A stretch of DNA of 35,952 nt from a virus. The DNA lies in IMG/VR virus record IMGVR_UViG_3300008450_000175, positions 1 through 35,952 of that record; one strand, given 5' to 3'. Numbering within the stretch: position 1 is the stretch's first letter; each line of letters opens with the position of its first letter. Made by a program: the position numbers and the translations under genes. A model generated the notes under the pieces. That model was not told where the DNA came from and ran no database searches. It worked only from the letters and a program-made list of their open reading frames with translations. Shown here piece after piece: positions 34,987-35,952 of this stretch.

Positions 34987-35952
34987 ATGCCTAAGCGATA
35001 TTCTGATGAGGAATTTATCAGCGCATGGAAGCGGCTCGGTTCACCGAAAAGCGTTGCAGATGCGTTACAGCTTGATCTGCGCAGCGTCTACCTACGGCGG
35101 AACAGCATCGAAGCACGGCACGGCATCGTTCTTGAAACACTGACGGAAGGCTGCGGCGGAAGGCCAAAGGTCACGGTTCCCAAGCAAGGCTTTCGCGCCA
35201 TATCCGACAATATCAAGGGAACGGTCATCATCGGGTCAGACGGCCATTTCTGGCCAGGAGAGCGCAGTGTAGCCTTTGCCGCGATGGTGGAGTTAATCCG
35301 CGAACTTTCCCCGAAAATGGTCATTATGAACGGCGACAGCTTCGACGGAGCCCGCATTTCCCGGCACCTTCCCGGCGGGTGGGCCAACATGCCAGACGTT
35401 GCCGACGAACTGGACGCGGTGCGGGAACGCCACGGCGAGATTGAGGCGGTTGCCCCTGCCGGGTGTCCACTGATCTGGCCCGCCGGGAACCACGATAGCC
35501 GTTTCGGTGCGAGGCTTGCCCAAGGGGCTCCTGAATATATCCGCGTCAAGGGCTTCGACATTGCCGACCATTTCCCGGCGTGGCAATTCTGCTGGTCGAT
35601 CTGGCTGAACAATCACACGGTTGTGAAGCACCGATACCACCAAGGGCTACACGCCGGATACCAGAACACGCTCAAGAGCGGAAAGAACATCGTCACCGGG
35701 CACACTCATTCGATGGGCTCGACCATGTGGGCGGATTACAATGGCGTCCGCTGGGGCGTGCAGACCGGGACGCTCTCCGAGATGGGGCCGGAAACGGACA
35801 AGTTCGCCTATGCGGAGGATAATCCGGCAAACCACTCGCAGGGCTGTGCAATTTTGACCTTTGCAGACAACGGAATGTTGCTGGAGCCTGAGTTCTGTCG
35901 CGTCATCAACGGGACGGCATATTTCCGTGGGCAAGCCATCTGTTCCGTGGGC
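34987..35952 (+). CDS. HTH-metallophosphoesterase, 3' end cut by window edge
   Basis: No stop occurs between ATG 34987 and the window edge (322 codons). Residues 1-40 (FISAWKRLGSPKSVADALQLDLRSVYLRR) form an HTH. From residue about 80, calcineurin-like motifs are in order: SDGHFWPG (D85, H87), MNGDSFDG (D117, D120), AGNHD (N168, H169), HRYH and GHTHS (H239, H241). This is a full metallophosphoesterase active site; an N-terminal HTH fused to it suggests a DNA-targeted phosphatase or nuclease. Substrate unknown. It follows the peptidase-like gene closely. Confidence 0.85.
   Translation, partial: MPKRYSDEEFISAWKRLGSPKSVADALQLDLRSVYLRRNSIEARHGIVLETLTEGCGGRPKVTVPKQGFRAISDNIKGTVIIGSDGHFWPGERSVAFAAMVELIRELSPKMVIMNGDSFDGARISRHLPGGWANMPDVADELDAVRERHGEIEAVAPAGCPLIWPAGNHDSRFGARLAQGAPEYIRVKGFDIADHFPAWQFCWSIWLNNHTVVKHRYHQGLHAGYQNTLKSGKNIVTGHTHSMGSTMWADYNGVRWGVQTGTLSEMGPETDKFAYAEDNPANHSQGCAILTFADNGMLLEPEFCRVINGTAYFRGQAICSVG

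Noticed and set aside
1-35952. tRNA or rRNA genes
   Set aside because: Non-coding stretches over 100 bases (2572-2737, 2951-3115, 7827-8037, 18357-18511, 32027-32203) were read on both strands and show no cloverleaf or T-loop sequence.

Overview
The window is a near-continuous stretch of a tailed, probably short-tailed (podovirus-type), double-stranded DNA phage genome. An alphaproteobacterial host is inferred, mainly because the phage carries a GcrA-type cell-cycle regulator, a family restricted to Alphaproteobacteria and their phages, and because base composition is GC-rich. Both window ends cut genes (a Gly-repeat protein on the left, a metallophosphoesterase on the right). No integrase, CI-type repressor, DNA polymerase, helicase, endolysin or tRNA was recognised.

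Layout. (1) 1-2571 is a leftward early operon: Gly-repeat protein, small hypotheticals, a winged-helix-like protein, a DUF1367/NinB-like protein, an ERF single-strand annealing protein, and a 21-residue membrane peptide that had not been separately visible as an ORF of normal size. (2) 2572-2737 is a divergent control region with three related operators, one over each promoter and one between, next to a Cro-like gene (2738-2950) that appears to be leaderless and is followed by a strong intrinsic terminator. (3) 3116-7826 is a rightward early operon in which almost every gene overlaps the next by 1-4 bases: small Trp/Arg peptide, RusA resolvase, GcrA, hypotheticals, a replication initiator that carries duplicated iteron-like DNA inside its gene, then a likely genome-modification module: a TGT/DpdA-like 7-deazaguanine transglycosylase, a YhhQ/VUT-type queuosine-precursor transporter, a NusG-N-terminal-domain antiterminator and an N6A/N4C-type DNA methyltransferase. 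(4) A structured 210-base leader (7827-8037) precedes the late region.

(5) 8038-20047 holds packaging and head genes: DUF5681 small terminase candidate, large terminase, P22-like portal split into two overlapping ORFs, several beta-rich virion proteins including one built of about a dozen 22-residue repeats, scaffold, an N4-gp56-family major capsid protein behind a leader with a 45-base direct repeat, and a likely head decoration protein, closed by a hairpin terminator. (6) 20108-24412 is a cargo block: TPR-glycosyltransferase, SAM methyltransferase, TylF/MycF-type O-methyltransferase, second glycosyltransferase and an HNH endonuclease, which suggests synthesis or transfer of a methylated glycan on virion or host surface. 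(7) 24416-34402 holds head-tail adaptor, gp10-like tail hub, fibre-like proteins, a GNAT-like protein, three ejection-protein candidates, a second HNH gene inserted antisense at the start of a tail-fibre gene, and fibre-like proteins. (8) 34490-35952 has a coiled-coil/TM protein, a tiny HExxH peptidase-like protein and an HTH-metallophosphoesterase.

The most interesting reading is that the early operon couples import of a 7-deazaguanine precursor with its insertion into phage DNA (a restriction-evasion strategy known for DpdA phages), but without any precursor biosynthesis genes in view, beside a dedicated DNA methyltransferase and a NusG-like factor.
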